Positions 13,050 through 25,357 of a DNA stretch of 64,000 bases are shown in pieces. The notes under the pieces were generated by a model. That model ran no database searches and was not told the DNA's origin. It saw only the letters and a list, made by a program, of their open reading frames with translations. Source of the stretch: Pseudopithomyces maydicus (Eukaryota > Ascomycota > Dothideomycetes > Pleosporales > Didymosphaeriaceae); contig JANTUC010000009.1 of the NCBI GenBank assembly GCA_026873275.1, forward strand, positions 744,001-808,000. Direction: 5' to 3'. The translations under genes were made by a program, and so were the position numbers. Numbering within the stretch: position 1 is the first letter of the stretch; every line of letters begins with the position of its first letter.

Positions 13050-14940
13050 AGCTACTAGTAACGCTTAATAAAAGAATATAAATTAAAGCTTTACTAGATT
13101 TAAGAGCCTAAGAGAATTTTATTTTAAAAAAAACTATTCAAAGAGCTAGACTTAAAGAATAACTTAAAAAAACCCCTTTAACTATTTATATCGCGAATAG
13201 ACGCCGATTACTAAGATAATTAAATATATAACTTAAAATTATAATAATACTTAAAATTTATAAATACTAAAAGAGAATTATTTTAAATATTTTAAATATA
13301 AGTTAATATAACTTAATCCTAGATATCCCCTAGCTATAAAAGCATAACCTATAGATATATTAAAGAAAGAGAGAGCTTTTAATAAAGAACTATAAATATA
13401 TATTATAATTAGAATCTATATATTATATAACGCTAATAGCAGATAAGAGCATAATTAATAATTTAAACTTATAATAGAAAGTTAATAAACTAGAATTATT
13501 TTTAACAGACGCTAGCAGGTACTATTAAATTAAAAAGTATAAGAAGGAGAAATATATAACTTATAATATTTCTAATAAATATAAAGAATAGAGTTATTTA
13601 TTTTAGGAAGAGGAAAGAAAAGTAAACTTATTTAAGTACTAACTTTAGAATTATATAATTAACCTAAAAGAAGGGAAAACGCCACCCTTTAGACTATTAT
13701 ATAATAAGTTAGGAAAAGAATTCTAATAGAAAAAGGATTTTATTAAAAAAATCTTAATAAAGAATATATATAAGAATTAAAATTACCTATAGTAAGTCTA
13801 TTTATATTTATACTTAAGAAAAATAGAGAATTATAACTATATATTAACTATTAAGCACTTAATAATATTATAATTAAAAATAGATACCTATTACTAAATA
13901 TATTAGAATTATAAGACAGACTTTTAAAAGCCAAGATATTTATAGTTATAAACTTAAAAGACGAATACTACCTTATTAAAATAAAAAAAGGTAAAAAATA
14001 AAAGACAGCGTTTAGATTATAATATAGCCTATTTAAGTATATAATTATACTATTTAGACTAATTAATGCACCAATAATATTCTAAGAATTAATTAATAAT
14101 ATACTTAAGAACTACCTTAACATCTTCGTAGTTACCTACTTAAATAACATCCTTATATACTTAGAAAATAAGTAAGAACACGTAGAGTATATTAAAATTA
14201 TATTAAAAGCTTTATAGAAAGCCTATTTAAAGATTAAACTAGAAAAATGCAAATTCTATATTATAAAATTAGAATTCCTAAAATATATTATTAATATAAA
14301 AGGCTTTAACATAAGCCTAAATAAAATTAAAACTATATAAGTATAACTAATCCTAAAAACTATAAAAGATATATAAGAATTCCTAAAATTTTATAAATTT
14401 AATAAATAATTTATTAAAAATTACTTTAAGATCACTATACCCTTAACAGTATTAATTAAGAAAGATATAGTATTTAAATAGATAAAATAATATAATTAAG
14501 CTTTTAAATAGCTAGTATAAATAAGTATTAGTGCACTAGTCCTAGTTGCTTTTAAAAGCGACAAACCACTATATATAAAAACTAATATAAGTAACTTAGC
14601 TATTGGAGTATACGCAAAATAAAAAAGAGATAGATAATAATACTTTATTACTTACTACTCTTATAAATTTATTAATATAGAAACACGCTATAATATCTAT
14701 AATAAAGAATTATATACTATTATTAAAGCACTTAAATACTAGAGAATTTATATATATAGATACTTAAAACTTATAATCTTTATAGACTATAAGAACCTAT
14801 TATAATTTATAATAATAAAAGAATTAATACCGCAATAAGCGCAATAGTTAAAAGCCCTTAGATAGTATAAATTTAAAATCCTATATATACTAAGAAAAGA
14901 GAATAAATAAGCAGATACTTTTAATAGAAAAAAAATCTTA
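13050..14940 (+). pseudogene. Gypsy II protease, reverse transcriptase and RNase H remnant
   Basis: Protease: 'ALLDLRA*ENFI' near 13090 corresponds to LLDSGAxxNFI and 'LILDIPWL' near 13320 to the LGxPWL flap block. RT: 'LYINYQALNNIIIKNRY' style block near 13850 (stop read as Gln), 'LLKAKIFIVINLKDEYY' near 13930, 'VVTYLNNILIYLEN' near 14130-14170 (YLDDILIYSE with both catalytic Asp as Asn), 'FLKYIINIKGF' near 14280. RNase H: 'YNIYNKELYTIIKAL' near 14690-14730 and the end 'ENKQADTFNRK' near 14905 (ENxxADxLSR). Order and motifs are unambiguous Ty3/Gypsy. Several catalytic residues are lost. Confidence 0.92.
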
Positions 14941-15039
14941 TAAAAGATAAAATTAAGATATATTTAATAATTTTTAAGGAAAATAAAGACAGATCGTTAG
15001 AACCTATAATAGAACTTAATTAACTAATAATAATTATTA

Positions 15040-16345
15040 AGGATATATTAAAGGAATAATAGGAGGAGGTAATATAATAATACTATAATAACCCTTTTTA
15101 CAGATATTCCGGAATTAGTAAGATAATAGAACTAATTTAATAAAACTATAACTTTAAAGGAATTAAGGAAATTATAACTATTTATATTAAAAAGTATATA
15201 GACTGCCAAAAGAATAAGTATATAATATATTTAAAGTATAGAGAAATATAAGCCATCGAAATACTTATAGCACTATAAGAAGATATTATTATAGATTTTA
15301 TTATAGAACTACTAAGATCTACAGACTTAACTATAAAAGTTAAGTATAATATAATATTAGTTATTATAGATAGATTTATAAAGTACGCTAAAATAATACC
15401 CTATAAGAAGGAATATATTATAGACCAGCTAAAATACCTTATACTTAATAAACTTATAAGATACTATAATATACTAAAGATAATTATTAGCAATAGAGAT
15501 AAACTCTTTATATTAAATTATTAAATTACACTTATAGTACTTATTAAAATAAAATAAAAGCTATTAATAGCTTATTATCTATAAATAGATAGATAAATAG
15601 AACGTATAAACTAAATAATAGAAATATACCTACGCATCTACTACAATAAGAAGAAAAATAATTAAGTTTTATTATTACTCTTAGTATAGATAGCATATAA
15701 TAATAAAGAATTAATAATAATAAGAATTACACTATATTATATAAACTATAGAAAATATCTATATCTCTTTAATTAAATTTTATTAATAGTTATTAACATA
15801 GTAGAAGCAGAGAAAACTGTAAAAATTATAAAATAAATATATAAAGAATTACAAGAAAACCTTAAGAAGTTTTAATAATAAATAATTTTTTATATTAATA
15901 AGAAATAAAAAACGGCACCTTAGCTAAAGAAGAGGGATAAAATATACTTATTTATAAAAAATCTTTGCACACAGAAGAAGAAATATAGAAAACTAAATTA
16001 TATTAAAGTTAGACTATTTTTTATTTCTAAATAAATATTACTAATAAACTATAAGTTAGAACTACCGCTAGATATAAAAATATATTTAATATTTTATATA
16101 TTATTATTAGAACTAGCAGACCCAGAAACGCTAATTTAAACTACCTTTTATTACTAAATTAAGGAAGAAATAGAATTTAAAATTAAAAAAATATTTAATA
16201 TACAATATAATTAGTATTAAAAAATAAAAAAATTCCTTATTAAATAAAAAGGGTATTCTAACAGCGAAAATACCTAGAAACTAATTAAAAATCTAAAAAA
16301 TTATAAACTAATAATTAACTAATTCTTGTAGTAAAGGTTAAAAAG
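15040..16345 (+). pseudogene. Gypsy II integrase and C-terminal chromodomain remnant
   Basis: The + frame reads 'CQKNKY' near 15205 (end of the HHCC zinc domain, CQRxK), 'IIIDFIIELLRS' near 15290 (MDFIxxLPxS, first catalytic Asp kept), 'LVIIDRFIKYAKIIPY' near 15360 and 'ISNRDKLF' near 15490 (SDRGxxF, Asp lost). Near 16160-16325 lies a chromodomain: 'EIEFKIKKIFNI' (YEVEKIL), 'FLIK*KGYSNSENTWK' (LVKWKGYxxxENTWEP; first Trp now a stop) and 'NLKNYKLII'. Chromodomain-bearing Gypsy elements (chromoviruses) use it to bind methylated H3K9, which fits insertion into an existing AT-rich transposon block. Confidence 0.88.
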
Positions 16346-16952
16346 GAATAAATATAACTTATTATATATATACCTTTAAAAATAATATACTTAAGCGTTA
16401 GTAAGAGGACTAGGGAACCCCTAAATAAAGAATTAATTAACTATTTTAGCTCCTAAGGCAGCCTATAAATTAATAAAAGTAATTACTAATACTAACTTTT
16501 TTTATACTTTTAAGCGCTTTAACTTATCTATAGTTAATATTCCTTTATTAAATAATTCTTATTTTTTTATTAAAGAAACTTATACTACTTCTATAAATAG
16601 CTTATCTTTTTATAAGCCTACTATATACATAGTAAAGTAATTTTTACTAACTCCTTTTTAATATATAACTTCGCCTCTTTTTCTACTTTTAACTTTTCTA
16701 AATATTTTATCTTTTAATTAATTTTAAAATAATTAGGCAAAGATATCTTTTTTAGTTTATATTTTTAAATACTAAATCTTATACAGTTTATATATTTCTT
16801 ATATAAGAATAATAGATAATAAGGCAACAACTTTTTAATATAATATATATAAATAACTATAATATAAACGGCGTTCTTCTTAAGATAATTGGCTTAATAA
16901 TAATCGAACTAGATAGAATAGGATTTTAGTATACTTATAAGGATATAAGGAT

Positions 16953-16969
16953 AGAAAAGAGGGAGATAA
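16953..16969 (+). other. Polypurine tract of Gypsy II
   Basis: AGAAAAGAGGGAGATAA sits directly before the 3' LTR start at 16970. Position and composition fit the second-strand primer of an LTR element. The C-free purine strand would be exposed to RIP only through G-to-A on this strand, and the G run is still present. Confidence 0.8.
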
Positions 16970-17470
16970 TATTATAATTTATATAAAATAGGGCAGGAGC
17001 TTATTATTATAACTATTTTTACTTTTAGTTACTAGATCCTAGATTACTTAAAATATATAACTAATACTAGTCCTAACTATTATATATAATATATAGACTA
17101 AAGTCCCGCATAGAATTTTAAAACTTATAGAATAAGTAAAAATATAGAAGCTAATAAGATATAATTATACGTAAATATAGGATTTTAGGACTTATAGGAT
17201 TTTAGAACTTATAGGATAATAGGACTTATAGGACTAATTATATATATAGAGACTTAAGTATCCTACTAAGATACTTATATTTAACCTATTTATTAATCTA
17301 TTATTTAGATTTACTTAGGCCTCCTTATTAATTTAGTATTATTTATAATACTAATACTAACTACCCTATTAACCTACTTACGTAGTTAATAACCCTTCTC
17401 TCTCTATTAGTTACTCCTGCCTAAGAACTAATCTTAACCTCTAGGACTAGCTACCCTTGTGGTCTTAACA
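16970..17470 (+). repeat. 3' LTR of Gypsy II
   Basis: 501 bp, same length as the 5' LTR. It ends GTGGTCTTAACA, retaining the ancestral terminal CA that the 5' LTR lost (TAATA). Followed directly by the target-site duplication TTAGG (17471-17475). Confidence 0.95.
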
Positions 17471-17475
17471 TTAGG

Positions 17476-20400
17476 CTATTACTATAGTACTTTACCTATA
17501 AATTAGTAACCTAATAATTTAGCTTATTATAATTGAAGTAGTATTTTTTAGTAGTTAATATAATAAGCTTTTATTATATATAGCTATATATCTTTTTAGC
17601 CGAAGTTTAAGGCTTAGACTTAGAAATTATTAAAATAAAAATTATAGTAGTAATAACTCCTATCCTTTAAAAAATAAGAATAAGAATAAGGGTGCTATTA
17701 TTTTAATTTTTATAATAATATTACAGCCTATATTAATTTCTTTAAGTAAGTATTTTTAGAGGAAGGCGCGGTCTATAAACTACTTATAAAACTTATTAAT
17801 AATTATTTTAATTAATGCTTACTTAGCTAGTTTAATATAAAATAATTAGTATATATATTAGCTTTTCTTAAAATTAGTTAAATAGAGTAGGTAAAATATA
17901 GTAACTAAGAAGTAAACTTCCTATTTAAAAAGAATTTTACTAAACTTTTACTTAAGCTTTTATAAGTAAAGTTTCTTCTAGACGTTAATTATATTATAGT
18001 TATTAAGGAGGACGTAATTAAGTAAATATAATAATTTAGTAACTATATAGATATATAATAGCACTAAATATACTATTTTAATAATTTTATCTTATAATCG
18101 GCTTCGCGTGTAATAAATATAACTAGTTTTATTATTAATAGTTTATAGTTTATTTAAAAGGAGGATATACTATAATTTATACTTTATATTTTTCTTTATA
18201 TTAAATTCTAGCACTTTAAAAAGCTTAAATATTTTTAAAAATTTAGGCTGCGCTAAGTACACAGCTAATAGCTTAATAAATAAAAAGTTTTATATAAAAT
18301 TATATATAAATAATTAATATATAGTGCGCCTATTATATATATAGTACTATAGTAAAGGGTCCTATACTAGTAAATAGCTAAGTTTAATAATAAGTATATA
18401 TAGCGTACTATATTTATAAGGATTATTTATTTACTAAAACTCTAAAATAGTAACTAAATAAGTAGAAAATTTAAATTATTTTTAGTTAAGCAGTTATTTA
18501 TAAAGTATAATATAAAAAATAGCTAAGAGCTTTACTTATAATTCTAAAATTTAAGTATAAGTAAAAACTAGCTCTTTATTACGGGGCACACTCTGTAGTC
18601 CCGTGGACCGAGGGTGTGCGCGTTAGGGTATAGTGAGTTAAGAGGAGCGGATGGGTAGGTATAAATTATATAAGTTAAATGTTAATTAATATAATAAGGT
18701 TATTATTACTAAATATTTAATAGTAATCTTTACTGCAGAAGTAAGGGACAGTAGAACTAAATTAAGAATTAATAATAAGGATTATCTAAAGTAAGCGGCC
18801 GCTATTATATATTTATAAGTATAAATTAACTTTATAGCTCTATTACACAGAGCCTATAGAGCTAGGCTTTATAGGCTCTATATTATAGAGCCTATAGAGT
18901 CTAGTTATATAACCTTTTTTATATATCTATATTATGCTTAGCGTCCGACCTATAATTATAATCTAGTAAATTATTATAGTAAGCGTAATCGCTGCTTACG
19001 CTTCCCTCCTACTAGTCCTTATTACCCTTATTATAATTCCCATACTTCGGTTGCGGCGTAGCAGCCGTAACACTCTTATTATTTAGCCTTTAGCTCTTTT
19101 TATAAGCGCTTAAAGCTATTATAGGCTATAATATTTAAAATAGTATATATTTTTAATTACTTATAGTTAACTTCTAGCTTAAAAAATTATTAAAAGTCTA
19201 TTTTATTAGCGTTAAGGCGTTTGCAGTTTTTAAAAAGCTACTAATATTTTTATAATAAATTCTTATTCTTTACACTAAGCGCTATTATAATAATTAATAC
19301 CTTAATAACTTTCTTCTTTAAATTAAGACGCTTAATATTAGTAGCATTTAATTTTACTTAAAAAATTTTTATTTAAATTAAAAGAGTCTTTAAGCGGGCG
19401 TAGAGACTATTTTTAATTTTAATAATTACTTAAAGGTCTTAATAAAAGTCTTTTATATATTATACTACGCTAAGGAGTAATCGCTAAGTGTACTATAAAT
19501 TACTTAAAATAAAACTTTTAAAATTATTATTAGAAGTAAGCTTATAATAAGTAATTAAATTTTTATACTAGTTATAGCCTTTAATTAATATAATAAAATA
19601 TCCCTTATAAATTACTATCTCTACCTATTAAGCTAGTAGGTAGTTAATAATAATTTTTTTAGTAAATAGTAATAGGCGCAGAAAAATAAAATATTATAAA
19701 ATAAAATTAAATTAGTATTATTAGTAGGTAATTATAGTAGTCTTTAAAGTTTTTTATAGGGCCTAGTCTTAGCTAGTCACTATCTAATTAATAAAGTCTT
19801 CTATTATAAAGGTAACTCGCTACTCCTTTTTAAATTTAATAAAAGTTTTTAATTAATTAGTCCGCTTATATAATTAAGTTATAAAATTATTAAAATCCTT
19901 ATTCTTATTATTAGACTTAAAGGAACCTCTACTTATAGTAATTTCTTTTTAATTATAAGTTAAGTTGCTTAAGCGATATTCTTATATAAGTTATAACTAA
20001 GTTACTTAAATTATTTATAACTATAATAAGTCGCCAGCTACAGCTTTAGCTAGTTATTAATAGTATTATTTTTTACTTAAATTAAGAATTAGTTAATTAT
20101 ATAGGTATATAGGCGTAGGTAGTAATAATAAAGGAGCTATAAATAAACTAGTAAATTATAATCTAAATTAAAATCTACTACTAGAAGTACTAATAAAATT
20201 AATACTAAAATATTTAAGCGCTAGATAAAAGTTATTAAAATTATATTATTAATTAATGCCGCTGTTAGGCGGAGGTATATAAATATTATTTAGAGAACTA
20301 AGAAGGTTAGGGCTTAAAGGTACTTTATTTTAACTATTAAGAAGCTTATTAAGCGTAAATAATTATTATAATATCTAAATTATTTAGTAATTATAAGGCG

Positions 20401-20480
20401 AGGCGGGGACCACTTAGCTTTATATAATAAAACTTTAATATAAATTACTTATTGCAGTTATTTAAAGGTTAATTATAATT
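17476..20480 (-). pseudogene. Gypsy I copy A gag-side region
   Basis: This stretch aligns in reverse with copy B at about 44092-46610 (for example 17575-17715 against 46400-46560). In a Gypsy element the region between the 5' end and the protease/RT should be gag; I infer gag by position, and no zinc knuckle could be read with confidence. It is interrupted at 18577-19072 by a solo LTR. CpG-rich bits survive (for example near 20395-20410), whereas CpA is almost absent. Confidence 0.6.
18577..19072. repeat. Solo LTR of an otherwise absent family, partly RIP-free
   Basis: 496 bp, bounded by TATTACGG...CCGTAACA (RIP form of TGTTACGG...CCGTAACA, an 8-bp terminal inverted repeat) and by a perfect 5-bp duplication CTCTT at 18572-18576 and 19073-19077. 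Gypsy I copy B lacks it: its empty site is 45514-45518 (AAAAG, the RIP form of the complementary AAGAG). The segment 18580-18650 and the part near 18940-19070 keep many CpA/TpG and CpG sites. Internal palindromes: GCACACTCT at 18586 pairs with AGGGTGTGC at 18612, and 18851-18904 carries alternating AGAGCCTATAGAG / TATAGGCTCTAT copies. No interior of this family is present in the window. Confidence 0.9.
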
Positions 20481-21420
20481 ATTTAGAGATTAAATTTTAC
20501 TTAGCGCCCCTATTATCTTTTTTAATTAAATTACTACTATCTAGACATATATTATTTTATATAATTAAATATATAGAGCTAATTACTGCAAAGTTTAAAA
20601 TTTTAAATTATATAGAATCATTATTAACTAAAGTTAATATAAGCTACTATACTATACTAAAGTAATTTACTAGGGGCGCAGATCTCTCTAACTTATTTTA
20701 TAATTATATAAATAAAATTAATATATTTAAATTAAATAGATTAATAGAGCAGGACGTGCGACGCGGTAGTAAAATATAAATTATTAAATTAATATTAATT
20801 TTTAAAATAATAGTCGCGTTTTATATACTATCTACTAAGTTTCTAGTAAAAAACTTAGTATCTTATTTAGGCGGCGGGTAATATTTAATAATATTTAATT
20901 ACTTTATTTAAGTAAATAAAATTAATTATATCCTGCCGCTTATCTAGCATTAAATTAAATTTATAATTATAGTTATAATCACAGTCGCAATTATAAAATT
21001 TTTATTATTTTAATATAAAATATAGCTAGACCTCCTTTTTCTTTTTAATACTTTTTTAGTAACCGCAGCGCGGCAAAATTATTAACTTTTTAAATTAAAA
21101 TATTTAAGTAATAACTACTTACAGCAGCTATTAGCCTACGCCTAAATAATAAATTAATTATAATTAGGATAGTAATCCTAATAATTATAACTATAATATA
21201 AGGGTCCTAGAGGTATTATAGAGGTTAATAGATCTACCTAAATTAAATATAAAATAGTTATAATAGAGAGCTATCTAGAATTACCTTTAAGGATTTAAGG
21301 TAGTGCTAAGACGCACTATTAAAACGCGCTAGCACTATTACTATTTAATTATTTTATTTATCCGCTAAAAATCTCCTAATAACTAAGAATCTCCTAGTTG
21401 CCGGCGTCCGCCCTGTAATA
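20481..21420 (-). repeat. 5' terminal segment (LTR side) of Gypsy I copy A
   Basis: This segment is an inverted match of 27972-28897 (5' end of copy B). The end reads (on -) TATTACAGGGCGG then GGCAACTAGGAGATT. In a Gypsy element it should be the 5' LTR plus leader, but without a 3' LTR partner I cannot place the LTR/leader border. It retains GC-rich CpG islands near 20755, 20870 and 21065. The site 20495-20499 (TTTTA) is the unoccupied target of the outer family III insertion in copy B. Confidence 0.75.
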
Positions 21421-21425
21421 TAGCT

Positions 21426-24181
21426 ATAGAAGGTATACTAAAAAAGAATTAATATTAATATTTTAAAAAAAGTCTTAGTATTAAATAAAAATATAATAGG
21501 GCACTAGTGTATTAATAATATATATATTATAGTTAGGATAGGCTACTTAATAATTTTAATAAATATTTTAATTTAGATTTTATTCTTAGTAAGACCTCCT
21601 TAAAGAGGGTTTTAAAAACTTTAATTAATATTATAATAATATATAAAAGTTATATAACTAGCGGAGATAGTAGGGGAATTCTATATAATATTAGACTTAA
21701 TAATATTAGGGGTAAGCGCGGCACTATATATATATTTTTAATTTATAAAGATTTTAGGAGTAGGCTGTAACTTATTCTTTTTATTAAAAATATTTTAAGG
21801 TTTTTTATTTTTTAAAAAACTTATTTATCTTTCTCTTTAAGTTTAGAAATAGGAGTAGAGGACTATATATTAAGTATATTAAAAGGTAGCAAACTATATT
21901 ATATAATATTAATATAAAAGTGTAGTAATTAATAAATTTATATATTAAATATTTTAAAATATTTAAATAACTTTCTACTACTATAGTAAGGCGCTTAATT
22001 ATAACTACTTAAAGTAGCACTACTTTTATAATAATAAAATATTTATAGAGCCCCTTCTTAGTAGTCTTTTAAATAAAGAAATAAATATTTTAAGTATACT
22101 TATAAATAGTAATTATAAGTACTTTAATTTAAATAAAAATAGAATTTACAGCGCTAGCGAGGCGCTTATAGTTATAAAGGAAATTATTAATTTAAAAAAT
22201 AAACTTTTAAGGTACTAAATTATAGTATTTATAAAAATTAAAATAACGCCTATAGTATATAATACTATTAATATTATAATAAATATATAAATTATGCAGG
22301 ATCTACTTTAAGTAGCAGAGATAGTAAAGGAAAAAAATTTTTAATAAAAAATATATTATTAAGTAAGTAAAGTCTATATATAATATAAGTAAAGGTGTAG
22401 CGATAGGAATATATAAAATAATATATTATAGGCTTAAAAGCCTATAGCCCTATTAATATAATGATAGTATAAAGATAAGTATATACTAAAAAAAATAATT
22501 AATATTATAAAAAAAAAAAAACCTCTCTTTTTTAGTATAAAAAAGGTAGGAAGATAAAAAGATTTAAAATAAATAAAATTATTTATATAGACGCGGCGGC
22601 AGCGCAATAAATATACTTATAAATAAAAAAAGTATAATTATATCCTATAACGCTAGAATCTTAATATATATAGTAATAAAAATTTATAATAAAAGCGTAT
22701 TAATAGCGTCTCTAATTATTCTATTTAATATTATAATATAAACCTAATCCTTTATAGCTAAGACGTCTATATAAAAAGAGGGGGTAATTATAAAGAGGAT
22801 ACCCTCTTAATATCTAAAATTATTTATATTTTATTTAAGCGCTAGTGCTGCGCTAGTATAATATATAAAAAAGAAAGTTAGAGGGGATAAGGGCTTAAAT
22901 AGAAATTAATTTTATTATTTATTAGAGACCTGCTCGCTGCTATACTTATTCTAATACTAAATTAGTATCTATTAGGGTATTATTATTTTATTATTTTATT
23001 TATAAAAAATGTAGTAGCTGAGCATAAGCTGACTGGATAAAAATAGATAGATAAAATACTATTACCCCTTTTATAATAATATAAAATATGGCGTATAGAA
23101 GATAGGCATTTAAAAAGTAATATTATAATAGGTTAGATTATTATTAAGTTAATTTAATTTTTAGTTCTCCCTAAGCTTGTGGTTTATAGTACCTTAATAT
23201 TTTATTTAATATCTTAACTATCTTCTGCTAAGGCACTATTTTTTATTAAAACTATATATTTTAGTACTTATAATAGCGTTATAGCTATACTAAGGCACTT
23301 ATATTTTTATTTTTATTTATCTCTTTTTATATCTAGCTAAATTTTAATCTCTATTACTATTACCGCTATTACTACTATATCTATATACTATATATATCTA
23401 ATTATTCGTACGCTAGAGCTCTATTAATATATAATAGATATTATTTTATATATTAAGGTTGCAGTTAAGATTAAAGTTAAAATTAAAGTTAAGATTATAG
23501 ACGCGATCGCGACTAAAACTAAAATTAAAATTAAAATTATAATTATAATTATGCTGACTAAGCCCTACCTACTTATATATAAGAATATACTTAAAAATAA
23601 ATATCTCTATACGTAGGCTTTAGTAAAAAAAGCTATAAAATAGCTTTTAAGACTAGTAAAATTTAAAAAATATATGTCTATAGTAGATTAAAAATATTTA
23701 AAATAATAGAAAGTGTGATCGCAATTATAATTAAAATTATTATAAATATAAATTAGATAATTAAGCTTTATCTATTAATATAAAGCTTAGTAGCTATATA
23801 TTTAAAATATTATAAAATTATTAGTAGGTAATCTATCTTACTAAGAAGCCTTATAGCTAAGTAAATAAAGATAGATATAAATAGAGATAATTTTAACTTT
23901 TTAAAAGAACTAATAGGAAGTACTATATTTCTAAAGGAGGTATTAAAGGTAGTTATATAATATTACTAAATATTTAGTAGTTTATAAAGTAGATTACTAG
24001 GTATAAAGTATTATATAACTGCCTTTATTATAATATTTAAATTATAATATTATATATAGACGCCTATATATCGCAGATAATTATGTTTTAATTAGTTTAG
24101 TAATAGGATTGTATAAGGGAGGCTATATAATAATATAAATAAATAAATTTAGTTCTATAATACTATCTGCTTATAAAAAAG
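21426..24181. other. Unassigned degraded DNA between the two Gypsy I copies
   Basis: No retrotransposon motif and no second copy in the window was recognised. The + frame around 21660-21900 has a few longer readable runs but no family I can name. Homopolymer A at about 22510-22520 and a perfect short palindrome GGCTTAAAAGCC near 22431 are visible. Around 22930-23200 CpA and TpG are locally more frequent (for example GTAGTAGCTGAGCATAAGC near 23011), suggesting weaker RIP there. 21421-21425 (TAGCT) may be the target-site copy of Gypsy I-A, but its partner was not found. Confidence 0.4.
23455..23551. repeat. Hexamer microsatellite (RTTAAR-type)
   Basis: Imperfect tandem hexamers of the form AAGTTA / AAATTA / AGATTA, interrupted in the middle by the GC-rich core GACGCGATCGCGAC near 23500. 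Variation between units is A/G, so an originally more uniform repeat degraded by transitions is a simple explanation. Confidence 0.75.
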
Positions 24182-24310
24182 TTTTTTTTTTTTTTTTTAA
24201 TAAGAAAGTTGCTGTTTGCAACTACCTAGTGGTAAGGAAATATACTCTATGTACTATGCGACTGATAACCGGCTCTTAAAAGGATTCTTTTTTTATCTAT
24301 TTTACCCTAT
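24182..24310. other. 17-T tract followed by a RIP-poor 90-bp island
   Basis: A run of 17 T at 24182-24198 is followed by about 100 bp that keep CpA and TpG (TGTTTGCAACTACC, CTATGTACTATGCGACTG, ATAACCGGCTC), unlike both flanks. The layout (homopolymer plus short RIP-free sequence) resembles the SINE at 32765-33160 read in the same orientation, but there is no B-box (GGTTCGANNCC) and no target duplication that I can see. It could be a short insertion of a different kind or just a unique spacer. Low certainty. Confidence 0.35.
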
Positions 24311-25357
24311 AAAAAGGTTGATAAAATTATTTAATATATAATGCCGCCCCTAAGGACGACACTATTAGGGTATTAATAATTTTATTTAACTAATTTATTT
24401 TTACTAATAGAATTAGTATCCCTTCGAATTAATTATATAATTACCTAAATAAAGTCCCCTTAATTAAAATCTAAGGGTCCTTATTAAAATAGTTTATAAT
24501 TAAATTAATATAAATAATAAAGGCTACTATTATACTTTCTACCCTTTATTTTTTTCAATAATAAGTCTTTACTTAAGGCTTTATTTAAGTCCTTTTAACT
24601 AGATTCTAGTAATTTTACTAGTATTAAATAATATATTAGAGATATTTTAACTTATTATAATTATAATACTTAATAGAACTAGTATTTATACTATTACTAG
24701 ATAGTACTAAATTAGTTGTTTTAAAATTCTTACCCTATTTAATTTACTTTTTAGATTTTTTTAAAGGTTTTTCTATCCCCTAGACTTTAATTATAATTAA
24801 GAAGTCTTTTATCCCTTATTTATAAATCCTAATTATAGGTAAGAGCCTTTAATTAAATTTTCTATTTAATAGATAATAAAAGCCTATAATTTAATATTAA
24901 CTATTATAGTTTTAATACTTATTAAAATTATCTATGATTTTATTAAATTAAGGGGTATAAACACTTGATATAGTCTAGCTTTTACTATTTAATATTTATA
25001 ATACTTAATCTTTTCTAATAACCTTATATATAAATTAATAACTCTAAAGGTGTTTATCTAGACCTTTAATAGTAATATTTTAGCTAATTATATATTAATT
25101 ATTAATATTCTTTTAGTAATTTAAAAGCTTTTAATATTTTTAATTATATTTTACTCTAAGATTCCTCTTATAGGGGGTTTTATATTTTTTTAAATTATAC
25201 TTTAATTCTTTAAGTGGTTTTTAGCGTCTTATTAATAAACTATAAAATATAATTAATTTTTAGTTATTTAGTGGTAAAGTAAGACTTAAAAAATTAAAAA
25301 TAAAGATCATATTTCTTCTTTTAATAATTATAGTCCTTTTAGTCCTTTTAATTAAGG

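Larger units (their letters stand above)
10704..17470 (+). mobile_element. Complete Gypsy family II chromovirus, nested in Gypsy I copy A
   Basis: Two direct LTRs of 501 bp (10704-11204 and 16970-17470) bracket a 5765-bp interior that reads gag, protease, RT, RNase H, integrase, chromodomain on the + strand. LTR ends are TATTA...TAATA / TATTA...TTAACA, RIP variants of TGTTA...TAACA. The 5-bp target-site duplication TTAGG is perfect on both sides (10699-10703 and 17471-17475). The unoccupied site is present in Gypsy I copy B at 46614-46618 (CCTAA on the opposite sense). The element was intact in structure at insertion and was inactivated afterwards by RIP. Confidence 0.95.
6280..21420 (-). mobile_element. 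Gypsy family I, copy A (split by two insertions)
   Basis: A Ty3/Gypsy element read on the - strand, 5' end at 21420 and 3' end near 6280. It consists of 21420-19078, 18576-17471 and 10703-6280; the gaps are a solo LTR (18577-19072) and the complete family II element (10704-17470). Continuity across both gaps is shown by copy B at 44092-48793, where the same sequence is uninterrupted (empty sites near 45514-45518 and 46614-46618). The 5' end starts (on -) TATTACAGGGCGG, a RIP form of TGTTACAGG. No matching 3' LTR was found at the left, so the 3' border is approximate and may be truncated. Confidence 0.8.

Noticed and set aside
18577..19072. MITE or TIR DNA transposon
   Set aside because: Termini TGTTACGG/CCGTAACA with a 5-bp duplication fit an LTR better; the inverted repeat ends after 8 bp.
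20481..21420. DNA transposon with long terminal inverted repeats spanning 20.5-28.9 kb
   Set aside because: The inverted arms are the 5' ends of two oppositely oriented Gypsy I copies; each continues into gag and RT.
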